From Ruania rhizosphaerae (GTDB lineage: Bacteria; Actinomycetota; Actinomycetes; Actinomycetales; Beutenbergiaceae): a stretch of DNA of 64,000 nt. How positions within the stretch are numbered: position 1 is the stretch's first letter; every line of letters starts with the position of its first letter. The DNA lies in NCBI RefSeq assembly GCF_009805705.1, contig NZ_VSMB01000004.1, positions 124,001 to 188,000 on the forward strand, read 5' to 3'. The position numbers were made by a program, and so were the translations under genes. Of this stretch, positions 25,366 through 34,635 are shown piece after piece. The notes beneath the pieces were generated by a model. It did no database searches. It was not told the DNA's origin and was given only the letters and a program-made list of their open reading frames with translations.

Positions 25366-26388
25366 TCAGCGCTCCGGTGGGGCGCCGATGCTGCCCCTGT
25401 CGACGAGCTCGGGCGAGACGAACCGCACCACATGGGGTTCGTCGGGTCCCACCTGCCCCTCGATGCGGCGCACCAACTCGCGCACAGCCATACGGCCAAG
25501 GCGGTCGGGGGCGCTTTCGATCGAGGAGTAGGGGAGGGAGAAGGTGCGGGCGAACTCGTCCGAGTAGCGCCCGACGACGGAGAGGTCCGCAGGTGCCGCC
25601 AAACCGCGCGCGTGCAGCACGCTGGGCAGGGCAGCAGCTGCCGCCTCGTTGTTGATGAGCAGTCCGGTGGCTGAAGGGTGGGCGTCCAGCAGGGCGTTCA
25701 GTTCCCGACCGACCTCGGGCTGGTGCGAGGATCCGAACTCGGCGTGCAGTGTGATCCCACTCAGTCGTGCCGCTTCGAGCGCAGCATTCTGCAGGCGCCA
25801 GACATAGGCGCCACCACGCTCGATCACGTGCTGCGGCTGCGAGACGAGGATCAGCTCACGATGCCCGAGCCGACGGAGGTGCTCGACCATCACCCGGCCG
25901 GCTTCCTCGAAGTCGAGATCGAAGACGTCCACGCCCGTACAGTCACCCGGAAGCCCGACCAGGGCGCCCGGCTGGATCGCCTCGCGCAGAATCGGCAGAC
26001 GATCGTCCTGTTCTGCGACATTGAGAAGCACGATGCCGTCGACCATCCGCGAGCTGGTCATCCGGCGCAGCGCGCTACGGCCGTCGGCCTCGGTGCCGAG
26101 CAGGATGTCGTACCCGAGCTCGCGCGCAGTGTTGGAGACACCGAGCATGTACTGCAGCATCGCGGGGGCGAACTCATCTTCGAGGAACTGGGCAAGCAGG
26201 CCGATGACGCGTGTTTGCGAGGTGGCCAGCGCACGAGCGCCAGCGTTCGGCGTGTAGCCGAGCTCTCGGACCGCGTCCTCGACCCTGCGCCGCACATCGG
26301 CAGAGATCGATCGCTTGCCGGAGAGTGCGTAGGACGCCGTGCTGCGCGAGACTCCCGCCACGCGTGCGACCTCTCCGATCGTGGCCAC
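25366..26388 (-). CDS. LacI-family transcriptional repressor
   Basis: A 340-residue repressor. The N-terminal helix-turn-helix TIGEVARVAGVSRSTASYAL (2-21) and hinge helix PNAGARALATSQT (about 47-59) precede a periplasmic-binding-protein-like sensor domain. It is encoded upstream of the import operon on the same strand. Sites CGAACCGGTTCG lie in its own promoter and before its two target units, so it should repress itself, the ABC-GH127 operon and the anchored glycosidase until an imported sugar, perhaps an arabinose-containing one, binds. The effector is inferred from the gene set. Confidence 0.93.
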   Translation of the reverse strand: MATIGEVARVAGVSRSTASYALSGKRSISADVRRRVEDAVRELGYTPNAGARALATSQTRVIGLLAQFLEDEFAPAMLQYMLGVSNTARELGYDILLGTEADGRSALRRMTSSRMVDGIVLLNVAEQDDRLPILREAIQPGALVGLPGDCTGVDVFDLDFEEAGRVMVEHLRRLGHRELILVSQPQHVIERGGAYVWRLQNAALEAARLSGITLHAEFGSSHQPEVGRELNALLDAHPSATGLLINNEAAAAALPSVLHARGLAAPADLSVVGRYSDEFARTFSLPYSSIESAPDRLGRMAVRELVRRIEGQVGPDEPHVVRFVSPELVDRGSIGAPPER

Positions 26389-26415
26389 CTGCTGCGCTCC
26401 TCGTCCTCGTCGTTG

Positions 26416-26457
26416 CGAACCGGTTCGACACTACAGTGTCTCCCACAGCGAAAGCAA
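26416..26457 (-). promoter_or_regulatory. LacI gene promoter with overlapping operator
   Basis: On the minus strand a -35-like TTGCTT (26452-26457), a 16-base spacer and a -10-like TGTAGT (26430-26435) are followed directly by the operator CGAACCGGTTCG (26416-26427). A repressor bound there would cover the transcription start, which gives autoregulation. The operator is clear; the promoter hexamers are a reasonable guess. Confidence 0.7.
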
Positions 26458-26500
26458 CCCCTTGATTCAGCGGTATTCGCTTAAATTTCCGGCCCTGATG

Positions 26501-26514
26501 GCGAACCGGTTCGC
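26501..26514 (-). promoter_or_regulatory. Second upstream operator GCGAACCGGTTCGC
   Basis: A perfect 14-bp palindrome with the same core. Its centre is 86 bases from the operator in the LacI promoter, close to a whole number of helical turns, so repression by DNA looping between the two sites is possible. Confidence 0.8.
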
Positions 26515-26588
26515 TTCATCATGATCACGCCCGCCCGCGTCGCGGACACTGCCCCGGGAAGGCGACTCGGACACTGTCCGAGAAAGCA

Positions 26589-26627
26589 CGGAGGCGTGCT
26601 CACCCCGATCGGGTGAGCACGCCTCCG
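26589..26627 (-). terminator. Strong terminator after the giant LPXTG gene
   Basis: A 17-bp perfect stem (CGGAGGCGTGCTCACCC and its complement) with a 5-base loop, followed on the minus strand by a T-poor stretch. It lies about 50 bases past the stop of the giant gene and isolates it from the LacI promoter. Confidence 0.82.
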
Positions 26628-26650
26628 TTCGATCGCACTCAGTGCGACCG

Positions 26651-26683
26651 GTGATCAGGCTCGGGGGAGCGTGATCAGACCTG
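26651..26683. repeat. 33-bp block shared with 16481-16513
   Basis: Identical copy of the 3' end and immediate downstream bases of the surface glycosidase gene, here at the end of the giant LPXTG gene, 10.2 kb away in the same orientation. Direct repeats in this arrangement could recombine and delete the whole import locus between them. Confidence 0.9.
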
Positions 26684-29600
26684 TCGCCGGCGCACCCCCA
26701 GCAGGATCCCTCCGGCCAGCATCAGCAGCGCCGCCCCGGCAATCCACCACACCGGTTCGGTGCCCGTGCCCGGCAGGTCGCCGTCGCCTGCGCCCGGCTC
26801 CGGGTCGAAGACGTTGGTCACCGTGACCGTGGTACCAGCGTCGGCGAGCGTGGTCAGCTCAGCCGAGTCGCCCTCGGTGGTGACCTCCTCACCCGCAGCG
26901 CTCACGGCGATCGTGGTCGCGTCCGCACCACCGGTCTCGGACTCGTTCACCACGCAATCAGCACCGATCGGCAGATCCTCGTAGGTGACCGTCAGGTCAT
27001 CCGGGGCCTGCAGTTCACGCACCGCACCGCCGGGGATCTCGACCTCGCGCTCCTCACCGTCCGCCGTCCAGGTGCAGACCAGGGTGACGGCGAAGCTCGC
27101 CTCACCGGCAGGCTCGCCCTCGATCTGCTTGGTCACCGTCAGCGACGTCACGTCGAAAGTGTTGGTCAACGTGACCACAGCCGGCTCTTCTCCCACGGTC
27201 ACCACCCCATCGGCCGGGAGGATCTGCGTTGCGGTAGCTCCGCCGTCGGCAACCTCGGTGACCACGCAGTCCGTGCCCACCAGCAGGTCACCGATGGTGG
27301 CGGCGTAACCGTTCGCAGCGTTGAGCTGAATGTGCCCATCGTTCGGCAGCTCAACGCTCACCTGCTCGCCGTCACGGTCCCAGGCGCAGACCGCCTGCGC
27401 GGTGAACGGCCCGGCACCATAGAGCTCAGCGCCCGGCCCGTCGACCAGCTTCTCGATCGCGACCTCGCCGAGGACGAACGTGTTCGTGGCGGTCACGCCC
27501 ACCATGCCCACGTTCTCCTCATCAGTTTCCGGGCCCACGATGGTGACCGCGCCGTCGGCGGGTTCGAGCGCCGTGGCGTTCGCTCCCCCGGTGGCCGTTT
27601 CGGTCACGGCACACTCGGTGCCGGCCGGGTAGGTGCCGAACGAGCGCTCTGCGCCGGCAGCGAGCTCGAAGGACTCCTCGAGTAGGGTCTGGCCGTCGTA
27701 GGTGCAGACGGCTTCAAAGCCGAACGGTCCGGCGCCGTAGAGATCGGCTCCGTCACCCTCGGCGACCTTGGCCACCGACAGCACGCCGGCATCGTAGCCG
27801 TTGGTCACCTCGACCTCGGCACCGGTGACGTCGACGCCGATCGTGGCCGATCCGTCGCCGTTGTCGGTGACGTTGGTGCCCACGATTACCACCTCGTCCT
27901 GAGCGGCGTCGGCCTCGGTGAGCACGCACTCGGCGCCGACGGGGATAGTCCCGGCCGGGGCGTCGAAGGTCTCGCCGTCGGCCAGGGTGAACGCGAGCTC
28001 CGTCGCGCCGTCACCGAAGTCGACCGGAGCACCCAGTGCCGTGGTGCACGTCAGGGTGAAGTCGAACGGTCCGAGCTCACCGGAGGTGGCCTGGGTGTCG
28101 ACATTCTTGGTGACGCTGAGGTCGGCGTACTGGAAGTCATTGCCGAGCTGGCCCACATGAGCAGCAGGAACCTCGTCCTCAGTACCGGTCATCTCGGTGA
28201 TGTCGAGGGTGACCGAACCCGGCTCGCGGCTGGTCTCTCCGAACTCGCCGACCTCACCCTGCTCGGTGACGACGCACTCGGACCCGAGCGGGATACCGTC
28301 CACCCGCACCGACTCGCCGTCGGTGAGGGTCAGCGTGGCGTACTCGCCCATGTCGAGCGGTGCGCCTTCGACGGTGCAGACCAGGTCGGCCAGGAACTCC
28401 TGTGCGGCATAACCAGCGGCGGGGCCTGTGACGTCCTTGACCACCTCGAGCGACCCCGTACGCAGGTGCACGCCCACGGGGGACGGTGCGAGCCTCTCGT
28501 AGCGGTCCTCGCCCGCCACCTGGTACTTCACACCGAACTGGTTCCACGCATACGTGTCGGTCACCGGCACTTCCACCGGGGCACCGCTCGGATCGACGTC
28601 AGTGGCCGGGACGTTCTCGCTGGAGTAGGTCACGTCCACGCCCTGCCCGGGCACGAGAGCACCGTCGGCCGTGGCGCTGAAGTCGAGCCAGATCCGCAGG
28701 CCGGACACCTGCGAAAGGTCGGTGCCGTCGGTCAGTTCGGTCCACTCCTCACCGCTGGCGGTGCACGGCTCGGCCGTGGTGACCTCCGACCAGGTGCCGA
28801 CGCAGACATCGTCGCTGGTGGTCACCTCGATGACCGTCTCGGTCCCCTCGGGGGCGGTCACCAGCAGGTTGTCCAGTAGTTGCGGCCGGTACACCGAGCC
28901 GCGGTCGCTCCCCGCCACCAGGGAGAGGTCCCCGGCAACTGGCAACTGGTCAAAGACCACCATCTCGGTGATATCGGTGGTGCCGGCGTTGACGGTCTGC
29001 AGCACCCAGTCGTCGGTTCCGCCGATCACGCTGTTGGCGGCGCAGGGTGCGCGGTAGTAGTCGCCGCCGGTGGCCGTGAGCGTCGGCTCACACAGCCGGT
29101 CCACCGAGGAGCTGTGGTGCGCTCCCTCCAGCTCCCCGCGGACACCCTTGAGGGTGTAGAGGTTGGTGCCCTGGGCGGGCTGGACGTAGTCGGTGGCGCC
29201 ACAGGTCGTGGCATCAGACGCCCAGTCGTCGGTGGTCGATCCACCGGAGACGACGTTCTCGCACCGCTCCAGCGTCTGAACAGTGGAGGCGACCATCGTG
29301 TTCGTGGTGCGCTCTCCAGAGCTCAGGCCCGGCTGCAGCTCCAGCAGCACGCGGATGGTGAACGTCTCCCCCGGCAGCATCCGGTTCCCGCCCTCGGGCC
29401 AGGTGAAGACGAGCTCCTCGCCCTCCTGGGTCAGCGTGACGTCCTCGCTGAGCGCGCCCTCGTCGTCGGCGGTGTAGGTGGGCTCGTCCCCGAGGTAGGC
29501 GAGGTGCTCCGGGAGCGCGTCCCGCACCTCGGTGAGGTCCAGGTATCCGGTTCCGGAGTTGTGCACGGTCAGGTCCCACGGCACCAGGTCGCCCACGGTC

Positions 29601-32600
29601 GCCGTGCGGTTGCCGTCGTTGGCGAGCTTGTTCACCTCGAGCTCGGCGGTGCCTTCGCTCAGGCCCACGACGGCGGCCGCCGCCTTGGCCTCGGAGCTTT
29701 CGCCGTTCAACCGGTCACTGATGACGGTGACGGTGTTGGTCACCTCTCCCTCGAGCTGCACGGCCTCGCCGGAGTCACGGTAGTCCTCGCGCAGCTGCAC
29801 GGTGAACGCGGCGTTGGCCGACCAGCCCGGCGCCGGCACATCGTCGGAGAAGAACTCGCCGTCGGCGCGGGAGAACGCGAACCGGACACCCTGCACCTCG
29901 GTGAGGTCCACATCCGGCAGTGCGGCGGTGTCGAATCCGGTGGGAGCGTCGCTGGTCCACTCCAGCTCGCCGTCGGTACCGAACGGTCCGTACACGTCGA
30001 TCGCGACCTGGTCTGCGCCGTCGGGAGCGGTGATCTCCCCGAGACCGGTGAGGTCGAAGGTGTTCCAGAAGTCCGGTGACGTCGTGACGTCATCGGTGAG
30101 GCGCACCTCCGCCGGTGCCAGCGTGCTCACCGGGTCGTTGCCCTGGTCCGCACCCAGGGTGACGGTGACCGGCTCGTCCCGGGTGGGCTCGGTGAGTGCA
30201 TCGGGGGAGACGGACTTGGAGGGGGCCACGTTGATGTCCCCGCCGGTGAGCCCGACGGCGGCGCTAGCGTTGGCACCAGTGAGTGCACCGTCATTGAGCA
30301 GCGGATCGTAGGACTGGGCGAACACCCGGTTCGGGATCTGCAGGTGGTCGTTCGCCGAGAGCAGCTGCTGCTCGCCGGTAGACCGCAGGGTGGTGCGCAG
30401 CTGGGTCTCGAGCACCACGGAGAGCGTGTTGTCGGAGGTGATCGTCGCCAGATCTGCGCCGGCGTAGGTCACGCTCAGGCCGATCACATCGGCGAGGTCG
30501 GGCGCAGTGAGATCGTTGGCGTCCTCGGCCACGACCTGGCTGGTGGTGCCATCCTCGTGCAGCAGCCACACAACGCTCTCGGCGAGATCCACCTGATCGG
30601 CGATCCCGGCGGAGATGTCGAGACCGGTCAGGGTGAACCGGTCGAACGGGCTCCCCTCCCGCAGCCAGTCGATGTCGGCGGTGAACGGGTCGGCGAGGGC
30701 TCCGGCCTCACTCGCCTCGCTCTGGCAGACGGAGATGTTCTCGGCATCGGTGCATGCCGGCGGGTCCATCAGGCGCACGTAGGAGGCGGGAGTCACCGAG
30801 TCGTTGCGCGCGGTGAGGGTGAACGTCGCCGTCGGGTAATCACCGGGCTCGGTGGTGCCTTCCATCGGCACGTACAACTCGCTGGTGGGGTCCACACTCT
30901 TGCCGACCTGCACCCCCGGCGGCGTGGTGGTGATGGTGATCACCGCGTTGTCGCTGTCCGTGACGGGGTCATCGCCGCCGATCGGCGTGCCGGTGACGCT
31001 GGTGGTGTTGTCCACCACGCCGGGCTCGCCGGCGTTGTAGACGGCCTCGTCGGTGATCCAGGATCCGTCGGAGCGCAACTGGTCGCGCAGGCGCCAGGTC
31101 TGGTCGAAGGTGCGGTCGACGCTGCTGGTCGCCACACCGGTGCCGGGGGTCGGCGCGTACGGGTCGTAGGCGTCACCGGCAGTGGCCGCTGCCTCACGGG
31201 CAGCGGTGTTTTCCTCGAGGACGACCCGCATCGCCACCGTGGAGACCTGCTCGTCCGTGGTGAGGGTGTAGCCGACGAAGGCGCCGTTCGACTGCCAGCC
31301 GTCGGCCGGCTCGGCCACGGTCTGCCAGCTGGTGCCGTCGTAGAGCTCGACGGCGGTGATCGTGTCGTACTTCAGAAACCAGCCGTTGCTGTACGGCTCG
31401 TCACTGCCGGCGATCGGGTCAAGCTGGACCAGGTCGAAGGCGTCGTACACGGTGTCGGACACATCACCGGGCACTGGCGCGGCGGGGTCACTGACGACCA
31501 CCTGCTCGAATCCCGGCGAGACACGCCAGGAGAGGGTGGTGCCCGCCTGCTGGTCGGTCTGAGCCGGAATGGTGGCCCGGTCCCAGGACTTGTCGATGCC
31601 CACTCCCGGTCCGGGTCCGCCCGGTTGGGGCGCGACGCCGGCGGAGTCGACGTCCTCATCCGTATCGGTGAGCGGGGTACCCGCCTCGGTCTCACCCGTA
31701 CCGGTGGTGGTGGCGAGGTTCTCCACGTCCACGCCGTCCTCGGTGATCTCACCGCCCGAGCGAAGCTCGTCGCGCGCGGTGGAGACCACGTAGGGGGTCA
31801 CCGTGGTGTCGGCGGCGAACCCGTCAGTGTTGTCGAAGATGAACCGGATTCCGGTGAGGTCCTCGGTCGTCACGCCGCCCGGGAGTGCGGCAGCGATCTC
31901 GGCCTGGCTGAGCGAGGCGAGGAAGGGACTGGCCTGAGCGTCGAAGACGGCCACGGACGTCCAGCTGCCGTCGGGCAGCTGCACCTCGACGGTCAGGTCG
32001 GTGTTGCTCGGCACCTGGGTGGGTGCCACGGAGTCGACGTTGAAGGCGTCCCAGAAGCCGCCGTCACCGGTGGAGGAATCCTCGACCACGATCTGAGTGG
32101 CCGTGACGTAGTCCGAGGTGGTGGTCAGATTCGAGCGCAGCTCGGTGACCACATCCTCACCAGGGCGCACGGTGGCGCCCGGGCGAATCGTCTTGGTGAG
32201 CTCGACGTCGACGGCCGGGGCCACGAGTGTGAGGTTCGCGTCGTCGCTCGCCTCTTCGCCGCGGTCGTTGAACGTGGTGATGCTGGCGTCGACGGTGTTC
32301 GTGGTGGGGAGCGTCTCGCCGGTGCTGACGGCAGCCTCGGTCGAGCCGATCATGAAGTCGGCACTCGTGCTCGCGGCGGGCTCGATCCCGGGTGCGTCGG
32401 CTGTGAAGACCAGCTCGAAGCCGGAGATCGCCTCGGCCGGCGCAGCAGGTGTCTCGCCGTCTGCGAACGGGACGCTGACCGGGTCGGAACCATCCAGCGG
32501 GTGGTAGATCACCTCGGCACCGGTGGCGCCCGCCGGCCAGCTGGGGGCCGCCGTGAAACCGTCGAAGGTGAGGTCGGCGGTGAAGTAGTCGAGGTCGGCC

Positions 32601-33883
32601 AGACGCAGTTCGGCCACCGGGATGTCGGATGCGTTCGTCCCGGTGAGGGTGGCTTCGGCGCTGTCACCGGCGGCGATCCGGCTCGGGCTGATGTTCTTGC
32701 TGGTCTCCACACCAAGGGCCGGCGGGGTCACCGTGTAGCTGGCGTCGGCGGTGGCAGTGGCCGGGTCGCGATCGGCGACGGCGGCGCTTCCGACGGTGGT
32801 GTTGTCGACCGTGTGCGTGTCGACGGAAAGGTCCTCGCCGGTGTCGCGGTGCGTCTCGCGCAGGGCTAGATCCAGCTCGACGGCGGAACTCGCCTGCCGT
32901 TCGATCGCCGCACCGGTGTAGGTGATCCGGATGCCGGCGACATCGCCGGGGTCGACACCGACCGGCAGCGCGGGGGTGGCATCGGGTGTGCCGGTCTCCC
33001 AGCCGTAGCTGCCGTCGGACTGCAGCACGTACACGTCCACCTGCGCCTGCTCGGCACCGGGGGGCATGGACGCGGAGAAGCCGTCAGGTCCGGCGAGGTC
33101 GGTGAGGGTGAACGGATTGCTGGGGTCGAGGGAGGTGGCGCCGTCGGGAGCGTTCTGCGGCTCCTGGAGGGTGAGGGTCTCGACCGGGCCGTTGGAGGTG
33201 TTCGTCACGCCGAGGCTGATGGTGGACTCGGCACCGGGAGTGAAGGTTTCCTCGGCAGGATCCCAGTCCTTGGTGACGTCGACGTCGAGCACGGACGGGA
33301 CCACGAGTGTGGTGGTGGCGTCGGAGGAATCTGGGTTGGAGTTGGACGCCTCGGTGGTGGCGGTGTTGGTGAACGCGTACTCGCCCGGGGTCTTCTCCGG
33401 TGCCTGGAGGGTGATGCTGACGCTCACGCGGGTGCCGAACTCGAGTCCGGTTCCCTCGGGGTTGGTGCCCTCCTGTTGGAAATCGATGTCGAGCACCGTG
33501 TCATCGGTCAGCACGCTCGGCTGTGACGTCTCGGCGCCATCGACGGTCCACGTGACCTCGCGCGGCACGGAGGACGCCGACGGGGTGATGGTCACGTTCT
33601 GCAGTGCGTAGCCGTCCAGCTCTGCTGGGAACTGGTCCTGCAGGTGCGCGTCGAGACAGGTCGCCTCGGAACAGTTCACCTCAATCGTGTAGGTGAACGG
33701 CTCATCCACGGAGATCTCGTCCGCGCTGACGCGCTTGTCAACGGTCAGGTACTGCGGATCGCCGACGTCCGCGACGGCGGGGGTCGTTCCGGCGATCACC
33801 ACACCGCCGGTCAGTACGAGTGCAAGGGCGCTCGCGAGCACCCGTCGGATGCGTCGGTGTGGCGAGTTGGTTGCGCGCAGCAC
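26675..33883 (-). CDS. Giant LPXTG-anchored surface protein with repeated DUF11-like and DUF5979 domains
   Basis: About 2,402 residues from a GTG at 33883 with GGGGGAAGG about 9 bases upstream. Signal peptide 1-39 (RRIRRVLAS, hydrophobic core, AVA-DV). The bulk, to about residue 1,800, is a chain of beta-sandwich repeats of roughly 200 residues, each opening with a phrase like VDVTKDWDP, VETSKNISP, VELTKTIRP or VAPSKSVSP and containing a GIR(I/F) strand. This is the DUF11/conserved-repeat pattern of surface fibres. Five DUF5979 domains (about 1,815-2,360) follow, then LPGTG, a helix and RRRQV for sortase anchoring. The protein is strongly acidic and should form a long stalk. A catalytic domain is not evident. 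Adhesion or a structural role is inferred. Confidence 0.85.
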   Translation of the reverse strand: MLRATNSPHRRIRRVLASALALVLTGGVVIAGTTPAVADVGDPQYLTVDKRVSADEISVDEPFTYTIEVNCSEATCLDAHLQDQFPAELDGYALQNVTITPSASSVPREVTWTVDGAETSQPSVLTDDTVLDIDFQQEGTNPEGTGLEFGTRVSVSITLQAPEKTPGEYAFTNTATTEASNSNPDSSDATTTLVVPSVLDVDVTKDWDPAEETFTPGAESTISLGVTNTSNGPVETLTLQEPQNAPDGATSLDPSNPFTLTDLAGPDGFSASMPPGAEQAQVDVYVLQSDGSYGWETGTPDATPALPVGVDPGDVAGIRITYTGAAIERQASSAVELDLALRETHRDTGEDLSVDTHTVDNTTVGSAAVADRDPATATADASYTVTPPALGVETSKNISPSRIAAGDSAEATLTGTNASDIPVAELRLADLDYFTADLTFDGFTAAPSWPAGATGAEVIYHPLDGSDPVSVPFADGETPAAPAEAISGFELVFTADAPGIEPAASTSADFMIGSTEAAVSTGETLPTTNTVDASITTFNDRGEEASDDANLTLVAPAVDVELTKTIRPGATVRPGEDVVTELRSNLTTTSDYVTATQIVVEDSSTGDGGFWDAFNVDSVAPTQVPSNTDLTVEVQLPDGSWTSVAVFDAQASPFLASLSQAEIAAALPGGVTTEDLTGIRFIFDNTDGFAADTTVTPYVVSTARDELRSGGEITEDGVDVENLATTTGTGETEAGTPLTDTDEDVDSAGVAPQPGGPGPGVGIDKSWDRATIPAQTDQQAGTTLSWRVSPGFEQVVVSDPAAPVPGDVSDTVYDAFDLVQLDPIAGSDEPYSNGWFLKYDTITAVELYDGTSWQTVAEPADGWQSNGAFVGYTLTTDEQVSTVAMRVVLEENTAAREAAATAGDAYDPYAPTPGTGVATSSVDRTFDQTWRLRDQLRSDGSWITDEAVYNAGEPGVVDNTTSVTGTPIGGDDPVTDSDNAVITITTTPPGVQVGKSVDPTSELYVPMEGTTEPGDYPTATFTLTARNDSVTPASYVRLMDPPACTDAENISVCQSEASEAGALADPFTADIDWLREGSPFDRFTLTGLDISAGIADQVDLAESVVWLLHEDGTTSQVVAEDANDLTAPDLADVIGLSVTYAGADLATITSDNTLSVVLETQLRTTLRSTGEQQLLSANDHLQIPNRVFAQSYDPLLNDGALTGANASAAVGLTGGDINVAPSKSVSPDALTEPTRDEPVTVTLGADQGNDPVSTLAPAEVRLTDDVTTSPDFWNTFDLTGLGEITAPDGADQVAIDVYGPFGTDGELEWTSDAPTGFDTAALPDVDLTEVQGVRFAFSRADGEFFSDDVPAPGWSANAAFTVQLREDYRDSGEAVQLEGEVTNTVTVISDRLNGESSEAKAAAAVVGLSEGTAELEVNKLANDGNRTATVGDLVPWDLTVHNSGTGYLDLTEVRDALPEHLAYLGDEPTYTADDEGALSEDVTLTQEGEELVFTWPEGGNRMLPGETFTIRVLLELQPGLSSGERTTNTMVASTVQTLERCENVVSGGSTTDDWASDATTCGATDYVQPAQGTNLYTLKGVRGELEGAHHSSSVDRLCEPTLTATGGDYYRAPCAANSVIGGTDDWVLQTVNAGTTDITEMVVFDQLPVAGDLSLVAGSDRGSVYRPQLLDNLLVTAPEGTETVIEVTTSDDVCVGTWSEVTTAEPCTASGEEWTELTDGTDLSQVSGLRIWLDFSATADGALVPGQGVDVTYSSENVPATDVDPSGAPVEVPVTDTYAWNQFGVKYQVAGEDRYERLAPSPVGVHLRTGSLEVVKDVTGPAAGYAAQEFLADLVCTVEGAPLDMGEYATLTLTDGESVRVDGIPLGSECVVTEQGEVGEFGETSREPGSVTLDITEMTGTEDEVPAAHVGQLGNDFQYADLSVTKNVDTQATSGELGPFDFTLTCTTALGAPVDFGDGATELAFTLADGETFDAPAGTIPVGAECVLTEADAAQDEVVIVGTNVTDNGDGSATIGVDVTGAEVEVTNGYDAGVLSVAKVAEGDGADLYGAGPFGFEAVCTYDGQTLLEESFELAAGAERSFGTYPAGTECAVTETATGGANATALEPADGAVTIVGPETDEENVGMVGVTATNTFVLGEVAIEKLVDGPGAELYGAGPFTAQAVCAWDRDGEQVSVELPNDGHIQLNAANGYAATIGDLLVGTDCVVTEVADGGATATQILPADGVVTVGEEPAVVTLTNTFDVTSLTVTKQIEGEPAGEASFAVTLVCTWTADGEEREVEIPGGAVRELQAPDDLTVTYEDLPIGADCVVNESETGGADATTIAVSAAGEEVTTEGDSAELTTLADAGTTVTVTNVFDPEPGAGDGDLPGTGTEPVWWIAGAALLMLAGGILLGVRRRQV

Positions 33884-34028
33884 GGTGATTGACCTTCCCC
33901 CGAAGAGTATGGATTGACCTGCCCGATCGAGTACCTGGGCAGGAGCGATGACCACCATGGCACGACTTCTCGGGCGTTCAATCTCCGGGGCGGGCCGATA
34001 CCGGCCGTCCCCGAGACGGGCGCTGACC

Positions 34029-34094
34029 TGCGCAAATGCGCACAGACCCTCACCACCGATGTGAATCACATTCAATGAATTGTGACCAAATCAA
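34029..34094 (-). promoter_or_regulatory. Candidate promoter and operators of the giant surface protein gene
   Basis: This is the only AT-richer patch in the 380 bases upstream of the giant gene. On the minus strand TTGATT (34089-34094) and TGTGAT (34065-34070) stand 18 bases apart. The -10 overlaps a perfect palindrome ATGTGAATCACAT (34059-34071), and TGCGCAAATGCGCA (34029-34042) lies just downstream. The long leader (about 170 bases) contains nothing else I can name. No regulator for these sites is apparent. Confidence 0.45.
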
Positions 34095-34263
34095 CACTTC
34101 TGTGGTATCAGCACCACCCGGGACCACGCACCGAGAAACCGTCCGGCTACCTCGAGTGGCCGGCATGCCTGGAGTGCCTCGCAACCAAGCACGCACCCGC
34201 CCGATCCGCACCTATGCTGCGACGAGGACCGCGCCGTCACATGGCGGGACCCTCGCGTAGCAC

Positions 34264-34635
34264 GGCGGAGAGAGGGTGGGAGCCGTCCCTCGCTCGCGCT
34301 CGCTCCTCCTACATCTCACAAGCCAGATATGTGATGGAGCCCCGCCCGAAACACACGGGGGGGCTTCCTCACAAGGGCGGAGACGGTGGGAGCTGTCCCT
34401 CGTCGCTGACGCTCCTCAGTCCTCCCAAATCCCCCAACACACGTGTGGTGGTAGACCGACCCGCTCGCTACGCTCGGGGCCGTCCTACCACCACAGGGCG
34501 GAGACGGTGGGAGCCGTCCCTCGCTGGCGCTCGCTCCTCCCAAATCCCCCTCTGCAGCACGTGATGAAGGCGCCCCACCGCCTCGCTTCGCTCGGGGTGG
34601 GGCGCCTTCATCACAAGGGCGGAGACGGTGGGATT
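34264..34635 (-). repeat. Tandem repeats of the tRNA-Ser 3' end with hairpins (rtT-like)
   Basis: The last bases of the tRNA-Ser gene, read on the plus strand as GGCGGAGACGGTGGGA, occur at 34618 (in the gene), 34497, 34376 and, with changes, 34264, so the period is 121, 121 and 112 bases. Copies 34264, 34376 and 34497 continue with a similar GAGCCGTCCCTCGCTGGCGC-type stretch and a CCTCCCAAATCCCCC end. Each unit also carries a hairpin: 34561-34614 (19-bp perfect stem), 34444-34495 (11 bp) and 34331-34372 (imperfect). All lie downstream of the tRNA in its direction of transcription. Confidence 0.85.

Noticed and set aside
30344-32869. An 841-codon plus-strand frame opposite the giant LPXTG gene
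   Set aside because: Same shadow effect; no recognisable domain and no ribosome site, while the minus strand is clearly coding.
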